DNA of 33,069 bases from an uncultured Victivallales bacterium (lineage in GTDB: Bacteria > Verrucomicrobiota > Lentisphaeria > Victivallales > UBA1829): the NCBI GenBank assembly GCA_934661375.1, contig CAKUJH010000036.1, forward strand, positions 1 through 33,069. Direction: 5' to 3'. The position numbers and the translations under genes were made by a program. Below, one piece after another: positions 32,987 to 33,069 of this stretch. The notes below the pieces were generated by a model. It worked only from the letters and a program-made list of their open reading frames with translations, ran no database searches and was not told the origin of the DNA. Each line of letters begins with the position of its first letter. The first letter of the stretch is position 1.

Positions 32987-33069
32987 TTATCTTTTTTTCT
33001 CAAGGTGAGTTTGAACAGCGCGCGTCAATTCATCCGCTGTTTTCGGTACTTTGGTTTCTGACAGATGAG
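32987..33069 (-). CDS. 3' end of a gene entering from the right edge
   Basis: On the minus strand an open frame enters from the window edge and ends at TAA 32987-32989, reading LSETKVPKTADELTRAVQTH and then LEKKR. The composition looks like a real protein C-terminus. No family can be named from 26 residues. The run of seven A just before the stop also allows other endings if a base is missing. Confidence 0.4.
   Translation of the reverse strand, partial: HLSETKVPKTADELTRAVQTHLEKKR

Overview
The window looks like a chromosomal piece of a Gram-negative bacterium of the PVC superphylum, most likely a gut-type Lentisphaerota (Victivallis-like) relative. The main pointer is a six-gene cell-envelope locus matching the order and features of the Akkermansia muciniphila pilus-associated locus Amuc_1098-1102, here with a second secretin. 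Other pointers are a Bacteroidetes/PVC-style parE-parC pair and an MFS carrier with a proline-rich loop of a kind I associate with Lentisphaerae. The assignment is inference; no rRNA, tRNA or CRISPR array was found by eye.

Layout. (a) 1-2390 is an AT-rich accessory island: the start of a gene leaving the left edge, a candidate immunity gene, and an orphan Rhs C-terminal piece whose TNT-like toxin domain is split by a one-base deletion in a C run. (b) 2392-6731, minus strand: parE-parC, topoisomerase IV. (c) 7084-8682, minus: glucose-6-phosphate isomerase. (d) 8900-15449, plus: a tightly overlapping operon with a GT-C membrane glycosyltransferase, a GtrB/DPM-type glycosyltransferase, a GtrA-type flippase, a fused acyltransferase/sugar 3,4-ketoisomerase (FdtD-like) and a DegT aminotransferase, followed by a ketopantoate reductase. 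Together these could make a 3-acylamido-deoxysugar, load it on undecaprenyl phosphate, flip it and attach it outside. (e) 15603-25819, plus: the Amuc_1102/1101/1100/1099/1098-like locus (periplasmic protein, PilM-PilN fusion, PilO-like protein, zinc/calcium-motif membrane protein, secretin) plus a second secretin, closed by a strong terminator. (f) 25892-28014: a fosmidomycin-resistance-type MFS exporter and a convergent sugar phosphate isomerase/epimerase with two palindromes at its promoter. (g) 28162-30431, minus: three adjacent genes made almost entirely of an unrecognised 24-residue Trp/Cys repeat (72 bp at DNA level), one of them frameshifted. (h) 30709-33069: a secreted alpha/beta-hydrolase esterase, a small secreted-protein gene split by a frameshift, an N-terminally truncated MFS carrier and the tail of a gene entering from the right edge.

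Three accessory genes (Rhs toxin, repeat protein, small secreted protein) are each broken by exactly one missing base in a homopolymer of 5-7 nt, while 8-nt runs in parC and parE are intact. This could be phase variation, decay or assembly error; raw reads would decide. The least familiar content is the 24-residue repeat operon, together with a 23-bp inverted repeat that brackets the C-terminal tail of one of its genes.
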